The position numbers and the translations under genes are program-made. A DNA stretch of 64,000 bases. Source: Ephemerocybe angulata (Eukaryota; Basidiomycota; Agaricomycetes; Agaricales; Psathyrellaceae). Each line of letters starts with the position of its first letter. The stretch's first letter is position 1. The stretch lies in assembly GCA_013368325.1 (NCBI GenBank), contig JAACJK010000060.1, forward strand, positions 558,001-622,000. The letters are read 5' to 3'. The notes under the pieces are model-generated. The model searched no databases, was not told the origin of the DNA, and worked only from the letters and a program-made list of their open reading frames with translations. Below are positions 25,308 to 35,687 of this stretch, piece after piece.

Positions 25308-26054
25308 ACGGGCCGTGGAGACGGTTATGCTGCTCGGTAAGTCTTCCACCTTGCCCTCGCTGGATGTCACCTAATCGACTGCACGGTTTAGTCGAGGTTT
25401 CAACTCAATATGCTTGATCATGGGCTATAGGCCATCATATCCATCAGCTATTCGATTTATATCTTCATTTCTAATTTATAGGGCAAAGAGAAAGGTAGAC
25501 GGGAAAACGTAGCGGGAGGGGACTTTGCTGTCGCTAAAACCATTATCGTGACGGACGTTGTATTTCTAGCATTTCACTTACATTACTACATCTCTATGAG
25601 AACCTGTACCTGTACCACAACGAACGTTTTACACACATACACACACACACACATAGAAGTTCCCAATCAATTCAAATCGCTCGGTAACTAGTTTGAGGGT
25701 AGCTTGAGTCAAAGTGCGCAACCTGCAATGCTTATCCGAAGGGATATTAACGAGCAGGGGTCCCTCAGATTTCGACACCCGTTGATCTTGCTTTGATCCG
25801 CCAGGACGCTGTAAACCGTCGACGACTCTAAAAGGCCATCGTCACTCCCGTTGACAGTGGCGAAGCACTGCCGAGTCAAAACATGTCGATGAACAGCCAT
25901 CAAGTCAAACCTTCGGTACCGCTAGGCAGTACCTTCCCCTTTTCCCAAAGCAATAAAGACCAGGGGCCCAACGAAGCCTGTCCGTGATATCACCAGTGCG
26001 AAGAGCCCCTCAACTTGAACGCCGATCACCCATCACCCCTATACCCTCTCTCTT
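25308..26054. other. Intergenic with an AC microsatellite
   Basis: An (AC)n tract of about 24 nt lies at 25631-25654 within the gap between the zinc-finger gene and the HNH gene. No gene was seen. Confidence 0.6.
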
Positions 26055-26763
26055 ATGTCAGAACGCGAACCATCCTCGCAATACACCCTATTCCAAGACT
26101 GCCTAGCCTCGCAGCTTTTTGCAAAGGAGCCCGAATTCAACGACCTCTCCGATTTCGCGTCATACTTAGCCGCCGAAGCATGGCCCGTCGTGCCTGAGCG
26201 CTTCCAGAAAGCATCATACGAAGCTCTAACCAGAGGAGATCTTGGCAACCTCGACGTCGACGAGCTACCCCTGGATGCCCTTTCCACGTCGTTCGTGGAC
26301 ACCCTGATTTCATACGGGCAGGCGGAGGACACGGACGATGCTGTCAAGTTTGTGCGCAAGGTTTTGGGGAAGTACGCGGAAGAGGCGACGGCGCCTCCGC
26401 CTGTGTGGAGCTCGACGAGGACGAAGGAGTGCGAGATCTGTGAGAGACAGGTACCGTTGACGTATCACCACCTTGTGCCACGCTCCGTGCAGACGAAAGC
26501 GCTGAAGAAAGGTTGGCATACGGAGGCGATGTTGAATAAGGTTGCTTGGCTGTGCAGGTCAGTTCAATCTGAATTCAGTTACTGGAATGACTTGATCGTT
26601 TATGCTCTCCCGTAGACCGTGTCATTCGGTGGTGCATAGAGTTGCGAGTAACGAAGAGCTCGCTCAGTCATATCACACCGTCGAGCTACTGCTGGAGCGG
26701 GAAGACGTACAACGGTGGCAGAGATATGCATCCAAGCAGAGGTTTGGGGTTAAACGAGGCTAG
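26055..26763 (+). CDS. HNH-type zinc-binding protein, fungal conserved hypothetical
   Basis: About 217 residues in two exons. The N-terminal 125 residues are helical and acidic with no recognised domain. The C-terminus carries CEICERQVPLTYHHLVPRS, then WLCRPCHSVVHRV once the intron near 26559 is removed. The order C-x2-C, HHLVPR, C-x2-CH..H is the arrangement of HNH-fold nuclease-like zinc sites. Such single-copy fungal proteins are uncharacterised as far as I know, so nuclease activity is inference from the motif. Compact gene with ATG 26055 and stop after GVKRG. Confidence 0.75.
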
Positions 26764-27532
26764 GTAGTGTAGCGCCTTTTTGTAATCGCAAAACATAGAG
26801 CAGCAGCGATGGCCATACTCCAACCATACTCTATGACTGATGCTAAGAGATTGAATGGACCCCTGCTTCCATACCAGGTACATGCGTGAGAAAATGGTAC
26901 GAGCTACGTATCCAACGCAATACGAGAAGTCGAATCGGTAACCCACCGTATGTGGAAGAAAGATAGGCGCTCGATACGTGTACTGGGGCGTCCATCGAAG
27001 CGCCCAAGAAATCAAATACCGCCCCACCGCAAGTCCAATGTCGAGACTCGATTGGAGCACCGGGTCTGTTAGTTCTCTGTATTTGCCACGTCATTGAACT
27101 ACTCATATACCTCTTATGCCTGCAGAATTTAGTTGCGAGGAGCGGGGAAGTCCGAGTCGAAGAACGTCAAGTCATTGACCAAGCCGTTGCCTGCCGAGCA
27201 TCGGACTTGAAGCGGAGATTAAACTTCGAGGCGCGTGGCCCGTGCGCGTCACGCGAGATAAATAGATCGAGACGCGACGCGTCACTTCCAAACCGCTCTT
27301 TCTTCCTTCCCCCCATCTCGCCCTTCATTGTTTTCCAAGACGCAGTTTGCTGTGCGTTATATGTACGTTTCTGACACACTTATGACCAGGATTGTATTAA
27401 CGACCATATGTAGTTTAGCTGGATCATTGGCTGATCACCTCGTGGCATCGGGTATAAGTTGGGTATAAGTACCGGCAACCGATGTGCTAGAAGCCCAGCG
27501 TCCTTTGTCTCTTACCACCGTATCGGCTTACG
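26764..27532. other. Intergenic, promoter of the F-box gene
   Basis: No gene. The F-box side holds GACGCGACGCGTCAC at about 27271-27285, containing ACGCGT, the core bound by MBF-type cell-cycle factors in fungi; its use here is unproven. Confidence 0.45.
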
Positions 27533-29914
27533 ATGAACCCGCCCTTACCAGAATCGCTGCTACAAGAATCGCTGCTACCAGAATCGCCTTTCGCAGATCG
27601 CTTCAAAACAAACTACTGCCCCTCCGACGCGGAAGCGAGCGAAATCCGTGCGCTCCTGGAGGCGCCACCACCAGAAATACCAGCCCTCGACGACGAGATC
27701 GCCCGCGTCACGCAGGAGCTCGAGATCCTGAAAGCCAAGCGCACCGCCTACACCGACTATGTCTCGTCGCACCAGGCGCTTCTCTCGCCCATCAGGCGTA
27801 TGCCCCTGGAGATCCTGCATGCCATATTCCGTCACTGCCTGCCCACCGAGCACAACGCGGTCATGAACACGGTGGCAGCGCCCCTGCTCCTCACGCACGT
27901 CTGCAGGCAGTGGCGCGACCTCGCCATCGGAATGCCGCTTCTCTGGAGCTCGCTGCACATTCCTATCCCCCACTACCCGAGCGTCAGCTCGTGTCTCGCA
28001 GGGAGCGGCTTCACTCGCATAAGTACTGACAAGAAAAACCTCACCGAAGAGCAGCGCGCTGTCGTCAAGTCCGTGCACCTCGCGTGGAAGGCCAAGATCA
28101 GGGAGAGGAAGGCGACGATCGAGGAGTGGCTGAAGAGAGCGGCCGGGTCGAGCCTGTCGATCAGCTTCGTGCAGTGGGACTCGCGGAGAGACCCTGGCCC
28201 GAGCTCGTTCCGATCGTCGAGCAAGGACTCGAGCGAGAGGGAGACGGTGAAGGAGATCGTGGCGCTGGTGCTGTCGTACTCGAAGCAGTGGAAGGCGCTG
28301 GAGGTCGCTGCAGCCAAGAGCATCGTGACGCAGTTCCTGTCCGTGCCAGCAAAGGACACGCCCAACATCCAGTACATCCGCGTGAGCTCGCGCGCCAAGT
28401 ACGTGAGTCCCAACCACGCGCTCTTTAACCACCATGGCGGTCACCACGGCGCCCCGCCGGCCGCGACACCGGCTGAGGATGTTGAGGAGGTGTCTGCGGT
28501 GCCGACCGTCATGTCGGCGCCGTCCCTGAGGACCCTCTCGCTCCGCGTCGTCCAGGACGATATCACCAAGCTCTCGGCCCCATGGGCGAATTTGACGAGC
28601 CTGTACTTTTACGGCTACGCGGAGCCAAGGCTCACCTCTGCAGCTCAGACTACTCCGACCTTTACGCCAAACCAGGCGCTCGACCTTCTCGCCAAGTGTC
28701 CGAATCTCAGGCGGTGCGGCCTGGCAGTTGGAGGATCGAATTCTCATTGGCCCCCTGGCCCCGGCATCCCCGCCATTGTCGAGGAGCCGCAGGAGCCAAG
28801 GCGCGTCGTGCTGAGGCACCTCGAAAGGTTTTTCATCCAGGAGCAGACGCTGTACCCGTTGACACGCTTCTTCGAGAGTCTGGAGCTGCCGCAGCTGTCG
28901 TCGTTGTCCTTCGCGACGACGATCATGCCGACTAAGAGGGTGGTACGGTCGGACGACGATACCGTGCAGGCAGCACCGGTGGCAGCGGCGGCGGCGGCAG
29001 CAGCAACGGCCGCAGCTCCAGTTCCTGTTGTGGTGGGAAACAATGTGCCACAAGGCCTGTTGCAGCAGTTGGTGGCACTAGGGGGTGCCGCGCACATTCC
29101 CCATATGTTTGGGCCCAATGCCAATGTCGTGGGGCTGCATGGTGGAAATGGGAATCCAGCCGAGCGTGGGCCCTCATCGTTGGTCACGCTCTTGCGCAGC
29201 TATGGACATAACATCAAGAGGCTCGATTTTGACTACCACTACCAGACAATCGACGACTTGCGGGAGTGCCTGCAGCTTGCGGAGAACGTGGAGAAGCTGA
29301 GCCTGAACGTCGATGTGTTTCCTAACATGCGGGCGTCGGCGATGATGGGCCAGATGTACGATAGGAACTCGGTCGCGCCCGCTCACTTCTCGAATGCGTT
29401 CTTGAAGGAGTTTATTCCGGACTTGCAGAAGGGTGGAGACTGTCTGTGCCCGAAGATGACGCACTTGTCGGTGCGGCTGGCTACGGCGGAGTTTGGCGAG
29501 GAGACGTTGCTGGAGTTCGTGCGCGCGAGGAGGAGCAAGGAGGCGATGGAGCTGAGCGTTGCGCCGTTGAAGAAGATCAAGGTCATCTTTGCGCTGGAGA
29601 GGCGGAAGGTGCCTGGGCAATCTGATATGGACGAGATCATTGAGACCATCGACGAGCCTGCAGATTTGGAGAGCGCCATGACGAAGTTGAAGGCATGCAG
29701 GAACGAGTGGGAGGCGTTGGCTGCGCTGAAGGAGAAAGGTGATCCGGGCTTGGACTTGGAGGGGTTCACTGCAGAGGTGACGTGGCCGATGGGGGATAAG
29801 GGGTTGGTGATGATGAATGGGAAGAGGTACTTTGAAGGGGTGTGGTCTCCTGCTTGGGGCCTGGTGGACGAAGGAGAACTTATCGATTGGCAGCGTACAA
29901 GGAGGTGGGGGTGA
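27533..29914 (+). CDS. Large F-box protein, intronless
   Basis: A 793-residue protein with an F-box near residues 84-145 (PIRRMPLEILHAIFRHCL ... LLLTHVCRQWRDLAIGMPLLW), the Skp1-binding site of SCF ubiquitin ligases. A coiled segment (LDDEIARVTQELEILKAKR) precedes it, as is common in Agaricomycete F-box families, and a leucine-rich substrate-recognition region follows. It has an alanine run near residue 490. The N-terminus shows three 15-bp tandem units giving LPESLLQESLLPESP. No introns, unlike nearly all neighbours, which suggests retroposition or simply family style. Substrate unknown. Confidence 0.88.
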   Translation: MNPPLPESLLQESLLPESPFADRFKTNYCPSDAEASEIRALLEAPPPEIPALDDEIARVTQELEILKAKRTAYTDYVSSHQALLSPIRRMPLEILHAIFRHCLPTEHNAVMNTVAAPLLLTHVCRQWRDLAIGMPLLWSSLHIPIPHYPSVSSCLAGSGFTRISTDKKNLTEEQRAVVKSVHLAWKAKIRERKATIEEWLKRAAGSSLSISFVQWDSRRDPGPSSFRSSSKDSSERETVKEIVALVLSYSKQWKALEVAAAKSIVTQFLSVPAKDTPNIQYIRVSSRAKYVSPNHALFNHHGGHHGAPPAATPAEDVEEVSAVPTVMSAPSLRTLSLRVVQDDITKLSAPWANLTSLYFYGYAEPRLTSAAQTTPTFTPNQALDLLAKCPNLRRCGLAVGGSNSHWPPGPGIPAIVEEPQEPRRVVLRHLERFFIQEQTLYPLTRFFESLELPQLSSLSFATTIMPTKRVVRSDDDTVQAAPVAAAAAAAATAAAPVPVVVGNNVPQGLLQQLVALGGAAHIPHMFGPNANVVGLHGGNGNPAERGPSSLVTLLRSYGHNIKRLDFDYHYQTIDDLRECLQLAENVEKLSLNVDVFPNMRASAMMGQMYDRNSVAPAHFSNAFLKEFIPDLQKGGDCLCPKMTHLSVRLATAEFGEETLLEFVRARRSKEAMELSVAPLKKIKVIFALERRKVPGQSDMDEIIETIDEPADLESAMTKLKACRNEWEALAALKEKGDPGLDLEGFTAEVTWPMGDKGLVMMNGKRYFEGVWSPAWGLVDEGELIDWQRTRRWG

Positions 29915-30825
29915 TTCTGTGGTATGTGGGCTGCATCTGCGGTGTGGGTATACTCAGCTCATGTGCCGATGCCCTAACCATCAGGTATCGCGTGGAAGTG
30001 CACTTAGATGCGGTGGTTCGAGCGTTGCTTTCCTTTCTTGACACGGGTCTTTCTAGCCAGCAATGTTGATATGTAAGTATATACCACAATACCCTGACAC
30101 CACAACGGGCGCTTGTGACCTCTCTTTTTCCTTCGTTCTGGCACCCACGGGGTTCCTGGGTGCCACACTGCCCGTGCCGCTCTCCGACTGATCTCCATGC
30201 GCCTCCGAGGCTTCTGCGCCATGGTCAGATTAATCGCACTCCATTGCATTCATCTCATGAGTTCGGCGCTCCTTGCAACTAAAATCTACGGGCATGAGTA
30301 GGTAGATGGGTAGCTCAATGACGTGGCCAATACAGAGAACTAACAGACCTGGTACTCCAATCGAGCCTCGAGATCTGACTTGTGGCCTGGGCGGTATTCC
30401 CCTCAAGCTCCCCAACATGAGCTTGCCAAGCTGGAAGCACGCTCTCCTGCAAGCCTAGTCTAAGCGCTACGGGTAGGACGGTGCCAGGCAGCGTCCTATG
30501 CACACAGGCGCCTCATGTGATAATGTCGGACGGTTTTAGGAGGATTAGTAGTATGGCACTGCGGTGTTCAAAGGCTTGAGCAAAGAGGGTCCAGGGGCCC
30601 GGTGACAAGTCAGTAATATCTTGTCTTGTTTGGTTCCAAATCCATTGCCAGACCCTCAGAGCCTTCGCCAATTCCAGCCAAATATCCTACGTCACCCTTA
30701 CCGTCCCACTGACGTTTGAAACTCGTACCTCTTGTGCTCCACACTCCATCCCGTCGTATAAAAGGCGGTATGACCGCCCTGCTATCCAATACAAATCTAC
30801 TCACATTACCATAACCGCGAGCAAA
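29915..30825. other. Intergenic, with hairpin and TATA box
   Basis: No gene. It contains a GGGCGCTT motif variant (30107) and a perfect hairpin with TGGCACCCA (30139-30147) and TGGGTGCCA (30157-30165) arms. A TATAAAA box serves the next gene. Confidence 0.55.
30757..30763 (+). promoter_or_regulatory. TATAAAA box
   Basis: 63 bp upstream of ATG 30826 and followed directly by the small palindrome GGCGGT-ATG-ACCGCC (30764-30778). Confidence 0.6.
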
Positions 30826-31467
30826 ATGGACCAAGCAACCTCAACCCGCAAGCGCACGTCGCAGTCGCAGTCCCCGAACACTGTCCAGCACAATCTACCC
30901 CCTCCTCGTCGTTCTCGGGGTCTCCGACACGACATCTCCTTACCCCTAATGAACACAAGTCTATGGAAGGTCATATACGCCCTCGTGGCCTTCACGACTC
31001 TCCTTACCGCGTTCTACGCATACCGCACGGTCCAACACAAGCGCGAAGTCGGGGGATGGTGGAACCTCGCTCTCGGGCGCAAGCCACACACAGCTGGGAT
31101 GTACGGAGGACACGAGCAGGAAGGAATACAGTACCAGGGTGGTGCAGGGAACACGGGTCAGGGGAAGACACCTGGAGGGGATGTGGAGGACAAGATCCAC
31201 GCGTTGGCGATGGCGCTCGGCATGCCGTCCAACGAGCTGGCGTCGGCGATTGCGCTCGCGGTGCGGAACTATGTTCCTCCAGCAAGTTTGTCGAGTGTTG
31301 CGGCGAAGGAGACGGGGAGTGCGGTGAAGGTGCTCGTGGAGGGTGCGTCGGAGGAGTTTGAGGAAGCGGTACCGGTTCCGTCACCAACGGCTACTGGTGT
31401 GATCTCAGGGATTGTGGAGGGTGTGGAGGCTGGGTTTGAGAATTTTGTCGGGATGGAGGAGCCATAA
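30826..31467 (+). CDS. Single-pass membrane protein of unknown function
   Basis: 213 residues, one exon. A basic, disordered N-terminus (TRKRTSQSQSPNTVQHNL) precedes a single transmembrane helix near residues 46-68 (LWKVIYALVAFTTLLTAFYA). A soluble tail follows with Gly-rich linker and helical segments (DKIHALAMALGMPSNELASA). By the positive-inside rule the N-terminus would be cytoplasmic. I do not recognise the family; it may be basidiomycete-specific. Good ATG context, own TATA box and a clean open frame support a real gene. Confidence 0.7.
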   Translation: MDQATSTRKRTSQSQSPNTVQHNLPPPRRSRGLRHDISLPLMNTSLWKVIYALVAFTTLLTAFYAYRTVQHKREVGGWWNLALGRKPHTAGMYGGHEQEGIQYQGGAGNTGQGKTPGGDVEDKIHALAMALGMPSNELASAIALAVRNYVPPASLSSVAAKETGSAVKVLVEGASEEFEEAVPVPSPTATGVISGIVEGVEAGFENFVGMEEP

Positions 31468-31846
31468 AGGAATGTGTACCGTTGACTTCGCTTTCCTTAT
31501 ACCATGAACTGTTACTGTAACACCATTGCATTACATCATCATGAAATCCGAGTTGCATCCACCGAAGCTATTGGAATATGCACAGGAAAGGCATAATCGG
31601 TGAACTTATTGAAGGGAGGGAGTCTTAAACCGCTATTCGATGACCCTTCAATGGCCTTTTTAGTTCAGGTTTCCCTACTACAAACGTTAAACGGACCTAA
31701 GATACCCTCCCTCATGTGCCCCTGTCCTTGGTACATTTTAGCTCGCCTCTTAGCACGTTGAACGAACATTAAAAGGGGAATCGTTATTTTGTGAGACCGT
31801 GCATGGCCTTGGGCCCTCAGTCGGAACCCAGTGGCCAGCTCGAAAG

Positions 31847-31857
31847 CGGGCGCTTAA
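31847..31857. repeat. CGGGCGCTTAA motif copy
   Basis: Exact copy 360 bp upstream of ATG 32217. Confidence 0.7.
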
Positions 31858-32141
31858 TTGCATTCACCTTCTAGCGCGCCTGATGTCGCTCTTTTGGCCT
31901 GAAGTAACGCGTCAAGCACAAGTTATATTTTCCAAGTCCCCTCTATGATAAAATAGAGCTTTGTATAGACCAAAGCTTGTCTGCCATGTGTGGATAATAT
32001 CACAGTCTGCGCTTTGGCGCTACAAAGCACATCAATGCCTTACCTAATGGGACTCGCTCTAGCCAGCTTGGGCATTGTCTTATTGCAATGGGCGTTCGTG
32101 AAGATCAGCGCGCGCTTTGTGTCACCATTTTTAAAGCAGAG

Positions 32142-32148
32142 TATATAA
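32142..32148 (+). promoter_or_regulatory. TATATAA box
   Basis: 69 bp upstream of ATG 32217 of the zinc-binding orphan. Confidence 0.55.
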
Positions 32149-32216
32149 CATCGTCACCTACCCAGCCATAGCCACTCAATATCCCCTACTCAGGCTACCA
32201 TCGTGTGTACTGGACC

Positions 32217-33429
32217 ATGGATGCATTATTCGACTTCCTCAAGCCCAGCGTCCTCGAAGGCACTTTAGATCCTGATTCCGGCAGCATCGACACGGAGAAA
32301 GTCCGTTCTATCGTTGGACTCGGTCTGCCACAGTACGAGTACCCAGAACGCGACTTTGACGACATGATTCTCGGAGGCCCGCCCTTCGTGTGGGCTGAGG
32401 TCCCCGAGGCTGAACATCCCCCGCACCAGTGGGAACGGGATCTAGTACAGTGAGTACTAGTACCTGCGATGTTCATCTTATGTCTAATACCACCTTATTC
32501 TCAACAGACAGTCTGAGCAGGCCTTGATTGAGAGGTTTCGTAAAGTCCGAGAGAAGAGGCCTCAAGAGATCGCCCCCTTTGAGCACGTCAATCCTCGCGA
32601 TTTGTACTTGAAGGCTCCTCCCCCACCTCGACCTTTGCCCGTCTTTGAGAGATGCGCCGCGCGTGACCCGGCTTGGTCGATGGAGAAGCCCCTCTTAGAG
32701 ACAGCAATACTAGGCGTGGTCGAAGAGGGGCCAGGGCGATCTGCTGGTCAATTGAATCCCGCGGCTACCTCCACCGGACAAAGCACCATCACTTCCCATT
32801 ACCGAGAAACGCCAAAGCCCGGAGAGCCCTGTACTAGCACAAAGCGCAAGCCGTCACCCAACTCCTCAAGCGAGCCAAAACAGAGGAAACGGGGCGGAAA
32901 ACGCAATCAACCTCGCTTAGACGAGCTTTTCTGCGTCGAACGCCCATCCCAATGGGGCGTGTACTGTCCCTGGCCCACCGCGGACGCCAACTGTGCCCTC
33001 GATGCCTGCAACGAGCTCGTGCACATTTCTCAGTACACAGCGCATCTCAAAGAGCAGCACCCTGACGCTACAGTCACACTGGAGGGGGGCAAGAAAGTGA
33101 CGCGGTGTCATCTTTTTAAGGATGGCAGTCAGCGGTGTGAGTTTGAGTACAAGGGGGACGCCCCCGGGATCGTGCGGCATGTCTTTTCGACGGAGAGGGT
33201 GCATAAGAGGGGGTTATATGGTGCACGGGTGGTGGAAGGAGGTGGGTTTGGGGATATGGAGGGTCTTCCGAAGCTTGAGTGTAAGTTGTGTGGGAAGGTG
33301 CTTGAGACGTATATCAATGGGAATATGCAGAGGTTGCAGAAGCACCTTCAGACTGAGCATGAGGCTGAGTTTGATGAAGCGAGGCCTGATAACAAGGCCA
33401 AGGAGGGGGTTGAGGGAACAGACGAGTAG
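32217..33429 (+). CDS. Putative zinc-binding protein, orphan
   Basis: Two exons; the 58-nt intron starts GTGAGT near 32451, joining DLVQ to QSEQALIERF. About 380 residues. The middle is basic and disordered (KQRKRGGKRNQPRL), a plausible nuclear signal. Two Cys/His clusters follow: CPWP..NCALDAC with HLKEQHPD, and CKLCGKVLETYINGNMQ with H..TEH. Both are spaced like degenerate C2H2 fingers (C-x2-C..H-x4-H in the second). ATG 32217 has an ideal ACCATGG context. I do not recognise the family; a nuclear nucleic-acid-binding role is inference. Confidence 0.65.
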
Positions 33430-34210
33430 GTACACAAAGCTTTCACATCATCGCTCAGCTTCCCCGTTTATAGATCTGTAGATCCTAAGATAGCGCTGCG
33501 TGCCAGTGTGTGTGTGTTGTACCATTGCTTACCATCGAAATAGCTACCACTCTCAGCTGAGAGTATCTGCAGCCGTCCTGCTGAGAGATTTTTACCTGAT
33601 AGAAAAAGGGTGTGATGGTCGAAGGAAGGTGTGTTTGTCTGGTATGCCGCACCCAACTCAGCAAAGTGAAGCTGTCGGCCCATCGCAGGCTGGCACATTG
33701 AATTATGGACATTTCCACCAGGTCTCATTAACGCGCTCGCAGACACTCAAATTCTCTGAGCAAACCAGAATGACCAAGCTCCCGGACCCCCGAGGCCCGA
33801 GGGAGTCCAGGTTCAGTCCTCAATCCACATAGACGCCCGAGATGATGGTTACTAAGCGCCCGCAGCGCCGAGCGTGGGATCAAAGCGGCTTTGACTCAAC
33901 GCGCCGATAAGACGCGCGTTCCAACTTCCTAGCCATATCTGGTAAATCTATTCATAGGGGCACCTACATCCAGTCAGCATGAACGATGACAAGGCGATTG
34001 ACATTCCGTAGCACAGTACTACCGTGTCCAAAAAGCCATACGAGGAAATTGTTCCGGATCCTCCATCTGTCGAGGGGCAGTCGATGAGGCTGGTGAGTGT
34101 GGAAAACGGTGTGAATTGTTGACGATATAAGGCCGAAGAGAGTGCTTTTCAGTACTGCAAGTTCCAGGGCGTTTCTTCTTCTCCATTGACCTCGCAAGCT
34201 CACCAACAAC
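33430..34210. other. Intergenic, promoter of the dehydrogenase
   Basis: No gene. An inverted motif copy TAAGCGCCC lies at 33853-33861 and a TATAAGG box at 34126-34132, 79 bp before the next ATG. Confidence 0.55.
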
Positions 34211-35531
34211 ATGGCCAACATCCAGAAAGCTCTTGTCGTCCCCGCCAAAGGCACCGATTTCGTCGTAGACGCTGCCTTCCCGATCCCTGTGCCCGGAAAT
34301 GACCAGCTCTTGGTCAAGACCAAGGCGGTCGCATTGAACCCCGTTGATTATTTTATGCAGAAGACGGGCATGTTTGTGGAGACCTATCCTGCCGTCCTCG
34401 GGCTCGATATCGCCGGGGAGGTTGTGAAGGTCGGTGAAGGCGAAGTCGCTTCCAAGTTCAAAGCGGGAGATAGGGTGTGAGTTCTTGTTTCTTTCAACTC
34501 TATGTTGCTTACACTGACCACAGTAAACTTGAAACAGAATATTCCCAGGAGGCTTAGGTATCTCAGAGAAGAATGGCTTTCAGCAGTACGCCGTCGCCGA
34601 TGCGAAGTTCTCTGCGATAGTGAGTGATTCATAGGCTAGATTCAATACAAGTAACGTTTTGCAGTGCTCACGATGCATCTCACTCACCGCAGGTGCCCCC
34701 AAATGTATCGTATGATGAGGCTGCCACCATTCCCCTCGGCCTCTTCACCGCTTACTATGGGCTCTACGAAGCCGTGCCAAAGGGCCTGGGGCTGACGTCT
34801 TTCGCCGGACCTGACGGTGTGCAGGCATACACTGGACAAGCTATATTCATTCCCGGAGGTTCAAGCTCAGTTGGGACAGGAGGTGTGCCAGTTCCATCTC
34901 AAGTTCAACACACTCTAGACAGCTAACGCACCGCTATTCCGCCAGCTATACAGCTCGCGAAGCTGTCTGGATTCAAGTTCATCATTACCACCGCGTCCTT
35001 GAAGCATACTGACTTCCTCAAGTCTATCGGAGCCACTCACGTCCTCGATCGCAGCATCACCGTGGACGAGCTCCGCGCCGCTCTCAAGGAGATCGAGGGG
35101 CTCCCCGAGATTAAGTACGCGTACGATGCTATCGGCGACCTCGACACTTCGTTCCGCCTCGCGCTTGAGGCGGTGGTGCCGAAGGGCAACGTCGTGACCG
35201 TCAACCCGAGGCTTGTGTACGACTCGCCCGACAAAGATGGGAAGGTGACTTCGAAGTTCATGACAGAGAGATCCTCCCCCAGTGGGGAGGCGCACATGCG
35301 CAACTTGTGGGGCGATTTGACCAGGTTGCTGGAAACCGGTGCTCTCAAGGTGAGCGTTTTAGTTCGACGCTGATGAATAAAAGTTTGGATCTGACTCGTT
35401 TGGATCTGTAGGGAAGTCGGCCTGAGATTCTTCCTGGTGGGTTGGCGGGGATTCCAGCGGGGTTGGACAGGCTCGCCAAACAGGAAGTCTCCGGGGTGAA
35501 GCTTGTCGCTCGTCCTGAAGAGACTCTGTGA
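34211..35531 (+). CDS. Zinc-independent MDR dehydrogenase / enoyl-reductase-like
   Basis: Medium-chain dehydrogenase/reductase of the fungal enoyl-reductase/quinone-reductase type, about 350 residues in five exons. The N-terminal GroES-like fold includes VALNPVDYFMQKTG and LGLDIAGEVVKVGEG. The NAD(P)-binding Rossmann motif, GGSSSVGTGAIQLAKLSG, spans an intron. None of the zinc ligands of classical alcohol dehydrogenases is visible. These proteins reduce activated double bonds or carbonyls with NADPH, and some act with polyketide synthases; no synthase is nearby, so a detoxification or general redox role is as likely. ATG 34211, stop after RPEETL. Confidence 0.85.
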
Positions 35532-35687
35532 TGCGCATAGACCCTCAAACTTGACGGACCATTCCCAGTGGCCGTGTCGTCGTTCTCTGAAAGATAATGC
35601 CTGTATAAACGTGACTTCTTTAAGTACATCGAAACCCCCTCGTGTCAAAGGTTCGGTTTAACAACCTCCTTATCACTTCCCTTGTCC

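Larger units (their letters stand above)
31468..32216. other. Intergenic, promoter of the zinc-binding orphan
   Basis: No gene. It holds one exact motif copy and a TATATAA box. Confidence 0.6.

Noticed and set aside
25631..25654. AC-rich array as a regulatory or CRISPR-like repeat
   Set aside because: Simple microsatellite without spacers.
27575..29053. 492-codon frame antisense to the F-box gene
   Set aside because: Arg/His-rich mirror of a GC-rich coding strand with no domain.
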